A stretch of 64,000 nucleotides of DNA from JBCAXA01 sp038749025 (GTDB lineage Bacteria; Pseudomonadota; Gammaproteobacteria; Steroidobacterales; Woeseiaceae). Positions 33,268-42,795 of the stretch are shown here, piece after piece (the stretch's first letter is position 1; every line of letters begins with the position of its first letter). The stretch covers positions 124,001 through 188,000 of the forward strand of contig JBCDIL010000004.1 of assembly GCA_038749025.1 (NCBI GenBank). The letters run 5' to 3'. The notes below the pieces were generated by a model. It made no database searches and was not told the DNA's origin. It saw nothing but the letters and a program-made list of their open reading frames with translations. The translations under genes were made by a program, and so were the position numbers.

Positions 33268-34071
33268 CTATTTGGCCGCCTTGGCGCGCTGCCACAGCGA
33301 TTCCAGATCCTCGGAATCGAGCTCGCCGAGTGACACCCCAGCGTCTGCGGCAAACCGCTCTGCGCGGCGAAATCGCTCGCTAAACCGACTGTTGGCCTCA
33401 CGAAGGGCCCGCTCGGCACTGACACCGGCGTGCCGGCATAAGCTCACGGCCGTCAACAGCACATCACCGGCTTCGGCCTGAACGGCGGCATCCGAACCGG
33501 TATCGCCAGCGCTCGCAAGGGCCACTTTCAACTCGCCGACCTCTTCGTCGAGCTTGGCGAACACACCGGTGACGTCGGGCCAATCGAACCCAACGCGGCC
33601 GGCCCGTTTACCGATTTTCTCGGCCCGTTGCAGCGCCGGCAGCGCGACCGGGATGTTGTCCAGCTCGCTAGTGGGTTGGGAACCACCAGCGCTGGCCCGT
33701 TCACGAGCTTTAATCGCTTCCCACGTCTCAGTTACGGTATTGGGGTCCGGGCGCGCGGCGCCGCGGGCCGCGAAAACGTGCGGATGGCGGCGAACCAACT
33801 TATCGCTAATCGCATCGGCGACCGCATCGAAATCGAACCAGCCCTGCTCCTCCGCCAAGCGCGCCAGAAATATCGCCTGGAACAGCAAATCGCCCAGTTC
33901 ATCGCGTATGTCGTCGATCTCACCGCGCTCGACGGCGTCAGCCACCTCGTAAGCCTCCTCGATCGTGTGCGGCACGATACTGCGCATGTCCTGCTCAAGG
34001 TCCCACGGGCAGCCAGTTTCGGGATTGCGTAGCGCTGCCATAATCGCCCGCAGCCGCTCGATTGGGGTCAT
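33268..34071 (-). CDS. mazG: Nucleoside triphosphate pyrophosphohydrolase MazG
   Basis: MazG hydrolyses (d)NTPs to NMPs and pyrophosphate, a house-cleaning role. The 267-residue protein is a tandem-domain MazG. The first domain has the family start RLRAIMAALRNPETGCPWDL, then HTIEEAYEVADAVE and ELGDLLFQAIFLARLAEE with the metal-binding Glu/Asp residues. The second has KLDEEVGELKVAL and EAGDVLLTAVSL. The ATG overlaps the stop of the NudL-type gene (ATGA), so the two nucleotide-cleaning genes are coupled. Confidence 0.95.
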   Translation of the reverse strand: MTPIERLRAIMAALRNPETGCPWDLEQDMRSIVPHTIEEAYEVADAVERGEIDDIRDELGDLLFQAIFLARLAEEQGWFDFDAVADAISDKLVRRHPHVFAARGAARPDPNTVTETWEAIKARERASAGGSQPTSELDNIPVALPALQRAEKIGKRAGRVGFDWPDVTGVFAKLDEEVGELKVALASAGDTGSDAAVQAEAGDVLLTAVSLCRHAGVSAERALREANSRFSERFRRAERFAADAGVSLGELDSEDLESLWQRAKAAK

Positions 34072-34685
34072 AGGCTGTCACCCCGCCAACAATCGAGTAA
34101 CTCACTGAGCATCATGGCGGTCGCCCCCCAGATCCGAAATCCTTCGTAGGTCCACTCGACCATATCGATTTTCTTGGAACCGAACTGGCGTTTTTCGTAG
34201 CGTCTATTGCGTTCATCGGACAGAAACGCGACCGGGGCCAAAAACGCATCACGCACCTCGGACGCTTGCAACGCCAGCGGCGGCAACTCACGGGCCCAAC
34301 CGACGACCGGCGTGACCCGAAATCCGGTGATCGTTGTACGCGGCCGTAACGTGCCAACGATATCGAAATAATGCGGCGCAATGCCCACCTCTTCCTCCGT
34401 TTCGCGCAACGCTGTTGCGACCAAGTCCGCATCGTCTTGCTCGGCACTGCCACCGGGGAAGCTGACTTGTCCGCCGTGATGTTTCAAGTGATCGGCGCGC
34501 TGTGTGAGCAGCACAGCAAACGACTCATCCAAACCGACCAAACCGATAAGCACGGCGGCGTCGCGCACCAACTGGCCCGAGAAGCGCTCAGCGAGGCCGC
34601 GTTCAATCCGCGTGTGCAGGCTTGTTGGATCGCGTTCAAGGGCGAGTGCCGCTTCTAAGTCGCGAATCGATGTCGGTTTAGTCAG
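34068..34685 (-). CDS. CoA-type Nudix pyrophosphatase (NudL-like), probable CTG start
   Basis: A Nudix hydrolase of the CoA-diphosphatase type. It has LTQRADHLKHHGGQVSFPGG before the Nudix box, then ALRETEEEVG (box GX5EX7REUXEEXGU), and PVVGWARELP. Homology extends upstream of a TTG at 34571, and no ATG, GTG or TTG is found in that extension. A CTG at 34683-34685 has GGTGGGA (34693-34699) 7 nt upstream and overlaps the fumC stop as CTGA. This gives about 205 residues, a normal length. I prefer the CTG but cannot prove it; ATT at 34665-34667 is an alternative. The stop overlaps the mazG start. Confidence 0.82.
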   Translation of the reverse strand: MTKPTSIRDLEAALALERDPTSLHTRIERGLAERFSGQLVRDAAVLIGLVGLDESFAVLLTQRADHLKHHGGQVSFPGGSAEQDDADLVATALRETEEEVGIAPHYFDIVGTLRPRTTITGFRVTPVVGWARELPPLALQASEVRDAFLAPVAFLSDERNRRYEKRQFGSKKIDMVEWTYEGFRIWGATAMMLSELLDCWRGDSL

Positions 34686-36091
34686 TGCTGAATCCCACCA
34701 CGCGTCAATGACAGCGGATCGAGCAGCCGATCAAGCTCGTCCGCATCGAGGTCGGTCAACTCAAGAGCAACGTCGCGAACTGGGCGACCGCTCGCATACG
34801 CCTCCTTCGCAATTTTTGCGCCGAGCTCGTAGCCAATCACCGGGTTTAGCGCCGTAACCAGCACCGGGTTACGCGCCGAAAGCTCGGCCAGGCGTTCACT
34901 GTTTACCGTCAGACCGGCGAGGCATTGCGTGTGCAGCGCTTGCAGTGCGCGCGTCGCGATACCGATGCCGTCCAGCAGGGTTGCTCCGATTAGGGGCAAC
35001 ATGACGTTCAACTGTAAGTTGCCAGACTGCGCGGCGACGGTGACCGTCGCCTCGTTGCCGATCAGCTTGGCCGCCGCCATGGCGACCGCCTCTGGAATCA
35101 CCGGATTGACTTTGCCGGGCATAATCGACGACCCGGGCTGCAATGCCGGCAGTTGCAGCTCTGCCAGACCATTCAGTGGTCCGGAACTCAGCCAACGCAA
35201 ATCGTTGGCGATCTTCATCAGCGTGACAGCGATGACTTTTAGCGTGGCCGCCGCTTCAACGGACGCCTCTTGCCCTGCGATGGCGGCAAACGAGTTGTCC
35301 GCCGCTAAAAAGTCGTTGCCGGTCTGCTCCGACAAAAGAACCGCGACTTTGGCGCCGAATTTGGGATGCGCATTAATACCGGTTCCGACAGCCGTCCCAC
35401 CTTGAGCGATGGCACAAACACGCGGCAGCAACGACTGGCAGCGCTCTTCGCTCGCGGCCAGCTGTGCCGCCCAAGCCGAAAACTCCTGCCCAACCGTGAT
35501 CGGCATGGCATCCATGAGATGCGTTCGGCCGGTCTTGACGATTGCGGCAAATTCCTCGCTTCGGCGTTCGATGCATTCGATACAGCCGCGTAACGCCGGC
35601 AGCAGGTCGTTGCGCAAAGCTTCTGCGGTACTGACCGCGATGCAGGTCGGGATAACATCATTGGAACTTTGCGACATGTTGACGTGATCGTTTGGGTGCA
35701 CGAGTACTTCCGCGCCCTCGCTCGCTAGTCGCGCAATGACCTCATTGGCATTCATGTTTGAACTTGTGCCACTCCCGGTCTGCAGAACATCGACCGGAAA
35801 GTGCGCGTCGTGGCGATTATCAGCAACCTCTAGTGCGGCGCTTTGAATGGCTATCGCCATCCCGGTGCGCATCAGGCCCAGTTCAGCGTTCGCGCCGGCT
35901 GCGGCCCATTTGACGAGCCCAAGTGCGCGAATAAACGGTGCCGGCATCGGCGCACGCGCGATCCCAAAGTTATCAACAGCACGTTGGGTTTGGGCACCCC
36001 ATAACGCCCATGCGGGTACGTGGACTACGCCGAGCGAATCACGTTCTTCGCGCCGGTCGGCCTCGTTGTCGTGGTTGGATGAAGCGGTCAC
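34682..36091 (-). CDS. fumC: Class II fumarate hydratase
   Basis: FumC interconverts fumarate and malate in the TCA cycle without an iron-sulfur cluster. The 469-residue protein shows VDVLQTGSGTSSNMNANEVIA, HPNDHVNMSQSSNDVIPT, GRTHLMDAMPI and the superfamily signature GSSIMPGKVNP. Start is GTG at 36089-36091; no closer ATG precedes the homology. It is divergent from purB, a member of the same superfamily. Its stop overlaps the probable start of the Nudix gene. Confidence 0.96.
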   Translation of the reverse strand: MTASSNHDNEADRREERDSLGVVHVPAWALWGAQTQRAVDNFGIARAPMPAPFIRALGLVKWAAAGANAELGLMRTGMAIAIQSAALEVADNRHDAHFPVDVLQTGSGTSSNMNANEVIARLASEGAEVLVHPNDHVNMSQSSNDVIPTCIAVSTAEALRNDLLPALRGCIECIERRSEEFAAIVKTGRTHLMDAMPITVGQEFSAWAAQLAASEERCQSLLPRVCAIAQGGTAVGTGINAHPKFGAKVAVLLSEQTGNDFLAADNSFAAIAGQEASVEAAATLKVIAVTLMKIANDLRWLSSGPLNGLAELQLPALQPGSSIMPGKVNPVIPEAVAMAAAKLIGNEATVTVAAQSGNLQLNVMLPLIGATLLDGIGIATRALQALHTQCLAGLTVNSERLAELSARNPVLVTALNPVIGYELGAKIAKEAYASGRPVRDVALELTDLDADELDRLLDPLSLTRGGIQH

Positions 36092-36156
36092 AGTGAATGC
36101 GAAGCTAAAGGCTAGGGTCGGTTATGATTAGGGTTTTGGCCGGTGCTGTCTACCGC

Positions 36157-37533
36157 ATGACCGATATCACACACCTATCCGCGTTGTCGCCACTCGACGG
36201 TCGCTACGCCAGCAAAGTCGACAGGCTTCGCGATTCGCTGAGTGAGTACGCGCTGATCAAGTTCCGCGTATTCGTTGAAGCCCGTTGGCTACGATTTCTC
36301 GTTGCGCTCGATGGCGTTAAGGAATTACCAGAGCTGTCGGCCGCGGCAGACGCGGCCCTCGCCCGCTTGGAAACCCAATTCACGCCCGCCGATGCAGAGC
36401 GTGTTAAAGCGATCGAGGCGACCACCAATCACGACGTAAAAGCGTGTGAGTATTTTATTCGCGAACAACTCGATGGGGTCCCCGATGAAGCGTTGCTCGC
36501 CAACTTCATCCACTTTGGCTGCACATCCGAAGACATCAACAATCTCGCCTACGCATTGATGCTTGAGCACGCGCGCTCCGCTGCACTCGAACCCGCGATG
36601 GCGCGCGTGCGGGTAGCGCTTCATGAGTTAGCGGCGCCCCTGGCGGCGACCCCCATGCTGTCGCGTACGCACGGTCAACCGGCCAGTCCGACCACGATGG
36701 GCAAAGAGATTGTGAACGTCGCCGCGCGTTTCGGGCAGGCAACCGAAGCCTTTCTAAAAGTAGCGGCCCGCGGCAAATTCAACGGCGCGGTCGGAAACTT
36801 TGCGGCGCACGCGGTGGCCTACCCAGAGATCGATTGGCCGACGGTCAGCGCGCGTTTCGTCGGGTCTCTCGGTCTGCAGCACAATCCGCTGACAACGCAA
36901 ATCGAACCGCATGACTGGATCGCCGACTACGCACAGGCGCTGGTGCGTTACGCGACGATTGCGATCGACTTTAGCCGCGACATCTGGGGCTACATTTCGC
37001 TCGGTTACTTCCGCCAGAGAAGCGTCGCAAACGAAGTGGGTTCGTCAACTATGCCGCACAAAGTAAACCCGATTGACTTTGAAAACGCCGAGGGTAATTT
37101 TGGAATTGCGACCGCCTTGCTGGATCACTTGGCCGTCAAATTGCCGATCAGCCGCTGGCAACGCGACCTTAGCGACTCAACCACGTTGCGCAATCTCGGG
37201 CCGGCACTCGGCCACTTCGCATTGGCGCTCACCTCGCTCGAACGCGGACTCGGCAAACTCGATGCCGACGCAGATGCCATGGCCGCGGACCTTGGCGACC
37301 GCTGGGAGATCCTCGCCGAGGCTGTGCAAACCGTCATGCGGCGATTCGGTCTACCCGAACCGTACGAACAGCTGAAGGCTTTTACGCGTGGCCAGCAGAT
37401 CGACAAAGCGATGCTGCACACGTTTATTGACGGCTTGGACCTGCCGCCCACCGTAAAGCAGAATTTACTTGATTTAACTCCCCTAACCTATTCTGGTTAC
37501 TCATATTTATTAGCCAAAGATTCGCTCGATTAA
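36157..37533 (+). CDS. purB: Adenylosuccinate lyase
   Basis: PurB catalyses two fumarate-releasing steps in purine synthesis (SAICAR to AICAR, adenylosuccinate to AMP). The 458-residue protein begins MTDITHLSALSPLDGRYASK, as in E. coli (456 aa), has FIHFGCTSEDINNLAYAL and SRTHGQPASPTTMGKE, and the signature GSSTMPHKVNP followed by IDFENAEGN. I chose the ATG at 36157 over one at 36124 because it begins at the homology. It is followed by nudJ and mnmA further down, as in the E. coli purB-hflD-mnmA-nudJ region. Confidence 0.97.
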   Translation: MTDITHLSALSPLDGRYASKVDRLRDSLSEYALIKFRVFVEARWLRFLVALDGVKELPELSAAADAALARLETQFTPADAERVKAIEATTNHDVKACEYFIREQLDGVPDEALLANFIHFGCTSEDINNLAYALMLEHARSAALEPAMARVRVALHELAAPLAATPMLSRTHGQPASPTTMGKEIVNVAARFGQATEAFLKVAARGKFNGAVGNFAAHAVAYPEIDWPTVSARFVGSLGLQHNPLTTQIEPHDWIADYAQALVRYATIAIDFSRDIWGYISLGYFRQRSVANEVGSSTMPHKVNPIDFENAEGNFGIATALLDHLAVKLPISRWQRDLSDSTTLRNLGPALGHFALALTSLERGLGKLDADADAMAADLGDRWEILAEAVQTVMRRFGLPEPYEQLKAFTRGQQIDKAMLHTFIDGLDLPPTVKQNLLDLTPLTYSGYSYLLAKDSLD

Positions 37534-37697
37534 CACCGCACATGACACCGCTGTTGGTCGGTGGGCGAAAAACGTGACGTAGTTGGCAAAGGGATCGAAT
37601 AGCCAGCAGTAGACTGTTGTCTGGGAACGTTTTTTACGCCTTAGCATCGGCCGCCTTGGGTCCTGCTCAGCACGGCCAATAACGAGAAAGGACGAAG

Positions 37698-38261
37698 ATG
37701 GTTGTCAATATCGCCGAGCCGCCAGGCGACAGTGTAGCGGGCTCATCGCCACTCGCGCCGCCATCGCAAGAATCGAAAAAGATCGGCCAACGGTGGGTCA
37801 TCAGTACCAAGGAAGAAATGCGCGACGCGGCGATTCGTGTTACCGCGAAAGCAAAGCGCAGCGTCTCGATATTTACGCACGACCTCGAGCCGGGTATTTA
37901 CGACAGCCTAGACTATCTGGAAGTACTGAAAAAACTCATCCTTTCGAAGTCTTACGTACGAATTCGCGTGTTGGTTGCGAACCCGCGACGGGCCGTCAAA
38001 AGCGGTAATCGACTGATTCATCTCGGCCAGCGCTTGAACAGCTACATCGAGTTTCGCCACATCGCTCCGCAGCACGAAGGGCATACCGAAGCCTATTGCA
38101 TCGCCGACGACACGGCCGTTGTTTACCGCCTCCAGTCGGAGCGTTGGGATGGCATGGCCGATACGTTCGAGCCACCTGTAGCACGGCTGTACCTCGGCAC
38201 GTTCGACCAAATCTGGCACGACAGCGAGAACGCGGCCGAACTGCGCCGGATGAGCCTTTGA
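37698..38261 (+). CDS. Uncharacterised protein resembling a phospholipase D-like family (DUF7931)
   Basis: A 187-residue protein without membrane segments. After a low-complexity start, the conserved part runs QRWVISTKEEMRDAAIRV..., KAKRSVSIFTHDLEPGIYDSLDYLE, VRIRVLVANPRRAVKSGNRL and DQIWHDSENAAELRRM. These fit a single PLD-like domain of the DUF7931 type, but there is no HKD catalytic motif, so enzyme activity is unlikely. GAGAAAGGACGAAG before the ATG is a good ribosome site. It stands between purB and nudJ. Confidence 0.7.
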   Translation: MVVNIAEPPGDSVAGSSPLAPPSQESKKIGQRWVISTKEEMRDAAIRVTAKAKRSVSIFTHDLEPGIYDSLDYLEVLKKLILSKSYVRIRVLVANPRRAVKSGNRLIHLGQRLNSYIEFRHIAPQHEGHTEAYCIADDTAVVYRLQSERWDGMADTFEPPVARLYLGTFDQIWHDSENAAELRRMSL

Positions 38262-38304
38262 GCGGTCTTCTGACATTTGCCTCCAGAGCGCGTACGATAA
38301 CCGG

Positions 38305-38820
38305 ATGACGACGGGGCATTCCGGGCCGATCGACGTGACGGTCGCCGGTCTTATTGAACATAGCAACAGAATTCTGATCGTTCGCGAACGAGCGGCCAGT
38401 CGTGTCGTGGTCAATTTACCGGGCGGCCACATCGAAGCCGGCGAATCGCCCGAGCGCGCGGTAATGCGGGAGGTCCACGAAGAGACCGGGTACCGATTTG
38501 AGCCGACCCACCTGCTGGGCTGCTATTTGTGGGAACGGCCCAGCGACGGGCTGCGCTTCCTGCGGATCGTCTACACGGGTGTCTGCCCAACGGCGGCAGC
38601 GGAGCCGGATGCCGTTAACGACGCCTCGATCGTCGCGCACGATTGGCTCACCGTTGACGATGTAATGGCCTGCCAGGCGATCCATCGCTACCCAATTGTC
38701 GAACGCAGCATCGCCGACTACACATCGGGGGTCCGTAGCTCGCGTCGCTCACTGACGCCATTCCTGCCTCTTCCTCACAATATCGATGCGGTTACTGCGC
38801 GCGCTTCGATACTAAGCTGA
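38305..38820 (+). CDS. nudJ: NUDIX hydrolase, NudJ type
   Basis: A 171-residue Nudix enzyme. The Nudix box reads GGHIEAGESPERAVMREVHEETGYR (about 36-60), matching GX5EX7REUXEEXGU. In E. coli NudJ (phosphatase for nucleotides and thiamin pyrophosphate phosphates) is encoded next to mnmA, as here, and the sequence DVTVAGLIEHSNRILIVRE and YPIVERSIADY have the same pattern. The C-terminus is followed by mnmA 43 bp later. Substrate specificity is inferred. Confidence 0.85.
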   Translation: MTTGHSGPIDVTVAGLIEHSNRILIVRERAASRVVVNLPGGHIEAGESPERAVMREVHEETGYRFEPTHLLGCYLWERPSDGLRFLRIVYTGVCPTAAAEPDAVNDASIVAHDWLTVDDVMACQAIHRYPIVERSIADYTSGVRSSRRSLTPFLPLPHNIDAVTARASILS

Positions 38821-38863
38821 CGACCCAGACGACCCGGCTTGCCGCCGGCGTTACACTACCCGG

Positions 38864-40006
38864 ATGAACGCAACGACATTCACCGAACCGGTCGTCGTCG
38901 CTCTATCGGGCGGCGTTGACTCGTCCGTGGCCGCCCTCCTACTAAAGCAAGCCGGTGCGAGCGTCATTGGCTTGCACATGACCAACTGGGATGACGCCGA
39001 TGGCCATTGCAACGCGGCAGACGATCTCGCCGACGCTCGCCGTGTTGCCGAGCTACTGGATGTGCCGTTCCAACACGTCAATTTTACGGCCGAGTATCGC
39101 GACCAGGTGTTTGCACAATTCCTGGCCGACTACGCGGCCGGTTTGACCCCGAACCCGGATGTTCTGTGTAATCGCGACATCAAATTCGGTGTAATGCTCG
39201 ACTACGCGCGTCGGCTCGGGGCAGCGACATTGGCAACCGGTCATTACGCGGCAACCCATAAGGCTCAAGGCTCGACCGAGCTTATGATCCCGGCCGATCG
39301 ACACAAAGACCAGACGTATTTCTTGCATGCCATCGAGCAGCAGGCGCTCGCCGCCAGTGTGTTCCCATTGGCCGATTTGTCGAAGCGCGAGGTGCGCGAA
39401 CTCGCCCATCGCTACGGACTACCGACGCGTGCCAAGAAAGACAGTACCGGTATCTGCTTCATTGGCGAACGGCCATTCCAAGCGTTCTTAGAAACCTACT
39501 TACCGGGACAACCCGGACCGATGCGCACGCTCGATGGCCGAACGGTTGGCCAGCACCGTGGGGCCGCGTACTACACCGTCGGCCAACGCAAGGGACTCGG
39601 CATTGGCGGTGTTGCCGGTGCTATCGACGCGCCTTGGTATGTCGCCGATCGCGATATGGACGAGAACACGGTTTACGTCGTCCAAGGCGACGATCACCCG
39701 CGCTTGCGCGGCAGCCGGCTAAGCGCCGGAGACTGGCACTGGATCGCCGGCACCGCGCCCAGCGAGCTTGCGGCAACGTCACTGCGTGCCCGCGCCCGCA
39801 TTCGTCACGGTCATCCGCCGGCGCTTTGCACGGCGACGCGAGCTGCCGATGGCCTGGTAAACATCGCATTCGATGAACCGCAGTGGGCGATCGCCCCCGG
39901 GCAGTATGTCGTGCTTTACAGTGACGACACCTGTTTAGGCGGTGGCACGATACGTTCAGCCGAAACGCTGGCCGATGCTCTCGATCAAACCGCGGCCGCC
40001 GGCTAA
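38864..40006 (+). CDS. mnmA: tRNA-specific 2-thiouridylase MnmA
   Basis: MnmA adds sulfur to position 2 of U34 in tRNAs for Lys, Glu and Gln, taking it from TusE. The 380-residue protein has the PP-loop ALSGGVDSSVAALLL (about 12-26), the first catalytic Cys in PDVLCNRDIKF, the second in GICFIGERPF, and the tRNA-recognition block PGPMRTLDGR. Length is normal. tRNA-Lys(UUU), one of its substrates, is also encoded in this window. Confidence 0.97.
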   Translation: MNATTFTEPVVVALSGGVDSSVAALLLKQAGASVIGLHMTNWDDADGHCNAADDLADARRVAELLDVPFQHVNFTAEYRDQVFAQFLADYAAGLTPNPDVLCNRDIKFGVMLDYARRLGAATLATGHYAATHKAQGSTELMIPADRHKDQTYFLHAIEQQALAASVFPLADLSKREVRELAHRYGLPTRAKKDSTGICFIGERPFQAFLETYLPGQPGPMRTLDGRTVGQHRGAAYYTVGQRKGLGIGGVAGAIDAPWYVADRDMDENTVYVVQGDDHPRLRGSRLSAGDWHWIAGTAPSELAATSLRARARIRHGHPPALCTATRAADGLVNIAFDEPQWAIAPGQYVVLYSDDTCLGGGTIRSAETLADALDQTAAAG

Positions 40007-40116
40007 ATAAGCGCGCTGGATAGCCGGTATAAGCCGCCGAGCCGCGCGACTCCGGTACAATCGCGACGCGCGCGCAGCAGAGCGCTGACGCGGTGCCCAT
40101 TACGACGGGAGACAAC

Positions 40117-42783
40117 ATGAGCGATAGCTACAATGCCCGCACCTCGCTGCAGGTAGGGACGACCGAATTCGAAATTTTCCGCCTTGACGCCATCGCCGGC
40201 GGGCATGTGTCGAAGCTGCCCTACTCGCTAAAGATCTTGCTTGAAAACCTGCTCCGCCACGAAGACGGGGTTGCCGTTACGCGCGACGATATCGATGCGC
40301 TCGCCGCGTGGGACCCGGCCGCCGAGCCGAGCCAGGAAATCAGTTTCACGCCGAGCCGCGTGGTGCTGCAGGACTTTACCGGTGTGCCGGCGATCGTTGA
40401 TTTGGCTGCTATGCGCGATGCCGTCGTCGCCCTGGGCGGCGATGCGGACAAGATAAATCCCCTGTCACCCGCCGAATTGGTTATCGATCACTCGGTACAG
40501 GTTGATGAATACGGTGTGCCGGGCGCGCTCGCCATCAACAATGCGATCGAGTTTGATCGCAACGAGGAACGCTATGGCTTTTTGCGCTGGGGACAGAGTG
40601 CATTCGAGAACTTCAGTGTCGTGCCACCTAACACCGGCATTGTTCATCAGGTCAACCTTGAGTACTTGTCGCGCGTCGTATTCGAACGCGACGTTGCCGG
40701 TACCCTTCGCGCCTATCCCGACACATTGGTCGGAACGGACTCGCACACGACCATGGTCAACGGGCTAGGCGTTCTTGGCTGGGGAGTCGGTGGTATCGAG
40801 GCCGAAGCCGCCATGCTGGGTCAACCGGTAACGATGCTGATCCCGCAAGTCGTTGGCGTCAAACTGACCGGGAAGTTATCGGAAGGAACAACGGCCACCG
40901 ATCTGGTGTTGACGGTTACCGAAATGCTGCGCGAGTTCGGTGTCGTTGGCAAATTCGTTGAGTTTTTTGGCGACGGCCTCGACGATTTACCCCTTGCGGA
41001 TCGGGCGACGCTCGGCAACATGTCGCCAGAATTTGGCTCGACCTGCGCGATCTTTCCGATCGATGCCGAAACCATCCGCTACTTGCGCTTATCGGGCCGA
41101 AGCGACGAACAGCTTGCTTTGGTTGAAGCGTACGCCAAGGCACAAGGCATGTGGCGCAGCTCCGGTGACGCCGATGCGCTATATACCGATGTCTTAACGC
41201 TAGACCTCGCATCGATCGAGCCGAGCATCGCCGGGCCGAAACGACCTCAGGATCGCATTGCGCTGACAGCCGCGGCCACCGAATACCGGCGACACCGTGA
41301 GTTGATGACCGCGGGGCGGACCGGCAGTGGTACAACGCGCGTCGCGATGGACAACCAAACGTTCGAACTCGGCGACGGCGCGGTCCTAATCGCGGCTATA
41401 ACGAGTTGTACCAATACGTCGAACCCTGCCGTTATGATCGGTGCCGGCTTGTTAGCGCGCAATGCCGCCGAACGGGGGTTGACTCGGGCCCCCTGGGTGA
41501 AGACCTCGCTGGCACCCGGCTCGAAAGTCGTCACCGATTATCTGGAAAAATGCGACCTACTCGATGACCTCGGCAAACTCGGGTTTTTCACGGTTGGATA
41601 CGGCTGCACCACGTGTATCGGGAATAGTGGCCCATTAGACCCGGAGATTGCAGCGGCGGTAAACGAGTCGGGCATAATCGGTACGAGCGTCTTGTCCGGC
41701 AATCGAAACTTCGAAGGGCGCATTCACCCACTGGTACGGATGAACTTCTTGGCCTCTCCGCCGCTTGTTGTGGCCTATGCGATTGCCGGCACACTGGATC
41801 GGGATCTCGTCAATGAGCCGCTCGGCCAGGACAACGCTGGCAACGATGTTTTCTTGCGTGAGATTTGGCCGTCGCAGCAGGAAATTCAAGACATGATCAT
41901 GGGTACGATCGACGCGACGATGTTTCGGACCAGCTACGCCAGCGTTTTCGAGGGTGACGCGAATTGGCAAAGTATCGAGGTGCCAGAAGGCAGCATTTTT
42001 GCCTGGGATGAACAATCGACGTACGTCAAAAACCCGCCCTACTTCGACGGGATGCAACGCGAGCCGACGCCGGTCGCTGACATCGCCGGTGCGCGCGTGC
42101 TCGCGCTACTCGGCGACTCGGTAACGACCGACCACATATCGCCGGCTGGCAGCATCGCACCCGACAGTCCGGCCGCTAACTACCTGCGAGATCAGGGTGT
42201 CGCAGACAAAGACTTCAATAGCTATGGCTCCCGTCGCGGTAATCACGAGGTCATGATGCGCGGCACGTTCGCCAATATCCGGCTGCGGAACCAGCTGGCG
42301 CCCGGTACCGAAGGAGGCTGGACCCGGCATCAGCCGAGCGGTGAGCAAATGACGATATTCGATGCCGCTAATCGCTATCGCGATGAAGACGTCCCGTTGG
42401 TCGTCATCGCCGGCAAGGAGTACGGCACCGGGTCGTCTCGAGACTGGGCAGCGAAGGGTACGCTATTACTCGGCGTCAAAGCGGTACTCGCTGAAAGCTA
42501 CGAGCGCATCCACCGATCCAACTTAATCGGCATGGGCGTGTTGCCGCTGCAATTTCGCGACGGCGAGTCTGCTGCAAGCTTGCATCTTGATGGTTCGGAG
42601 ACGTTTTCGGTCACGGGACTCGATAACGGCAACGCCAAGCTGGTGACCGTGACCGCAACGAAAAGCGATGGCGCGGCGATTGAGTTTCCGGCGCGCGTGC
42701 GAATCGACACACCGAAAGAGGCCGACTACTTTCGCAACGGTGGCATTTTGCAATACGTGCTGCGACAGCTGGCTGCCGCGTAG
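40117..42783 (+). CDS. acnA: Aconitate hydratase A
   Basis: AcnA interconverts citrate and isocitrate through cis-aconitate with a [4Fe-4S] cluster. The protein is 888 residues. Cluster ligands lie in ITSCTNTSNP and GYGCTTCIGNSGPL; GDSVTTDHISPAG and EYGTGSSRDWAAKGT are the usual C-terminal blocks. I chose the ATG at 40117 (MSDSYNARTSL), preceded by GGGAGAC, over a GTG at 40093 that adds eight residues. With icd and fumC it supplies three TCA enzymes in this window, although they are not cotranscribed. Confidence 0.97.
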   Translation: MSDSYNARTSLQVGTTEFEIFRLDAIAGGHVSKLPYSLKILLENLLRHEDGVAVTRDDIDALAAWDPAAEPSQEISFTPSRVVLQDFTGVPAIVDLAAMRDAVVALGGDADKINPLSPAELVIDHSVQVDEYGVPGALAINNAIEFDRNEERYGFLRWGQSAFENFSVVPPNTGIVHQVNLEYLSRVVFERDVAGTLRAYPDTLVGTDSHTTMVNGLGVLGWGVGGIEAEAAMLGQPVTMLIPQVVGVKLTGKLSEGTTATDLVLTVTEMLREFGVVGKFVEFFGDGLDDLPLADRATLGNMSPEFGSTCAIFPIDAETIRYLRLSGRSDEQLALVEAYAKAQGMWRSSGDADALYTDVLTLDLASIEPSIAGPKRPQDRIALTAAATEYRRHRELMTAGRTGSGTTRVAMDNQTFELGDGAVLIAAITSCTNTSNPAVMIGAGLLARNAAERGLTRAPWVKTSLAPGSKVVTDYLEKCDLLDDLGKLGFFTVGYGCTTCIGNSGPLDPEIAAAVNESGIIGTSVLSGNRNFEGRIHPLVRMNFLASPPLVVAYAIAGTLDRDLVNEPLGQDNAGNDVFLREIWPSQQEIQDMIMGTIDATMFRTSYASVFEGDANWQSIEVPEGSIFAWDEQSTYVKNPPYFDGMQREPTPVADIAGARVLALLGDSVTTDHISPAGSIAPDSPAANYLRDQGVADKDFNSYGSRRGNHEVMMRGTFANIRLRNQLAPGTEGGWTRHQPSGEQMTIFDAANRYRDEDVPLVVIAGKEYGTGSSRDWAAKGTLLLGVKAVLAESYERIHRSNLIGMGVLPLQFRDGESAASLHLDGSETFSVTGLDNGNAKLVTVTATKSDGAAIEFPARVRIDTPKEADYFRNGGILQYVLRQLAAA

Positions 42784-42795
42784 CGGCCGGCGGCA

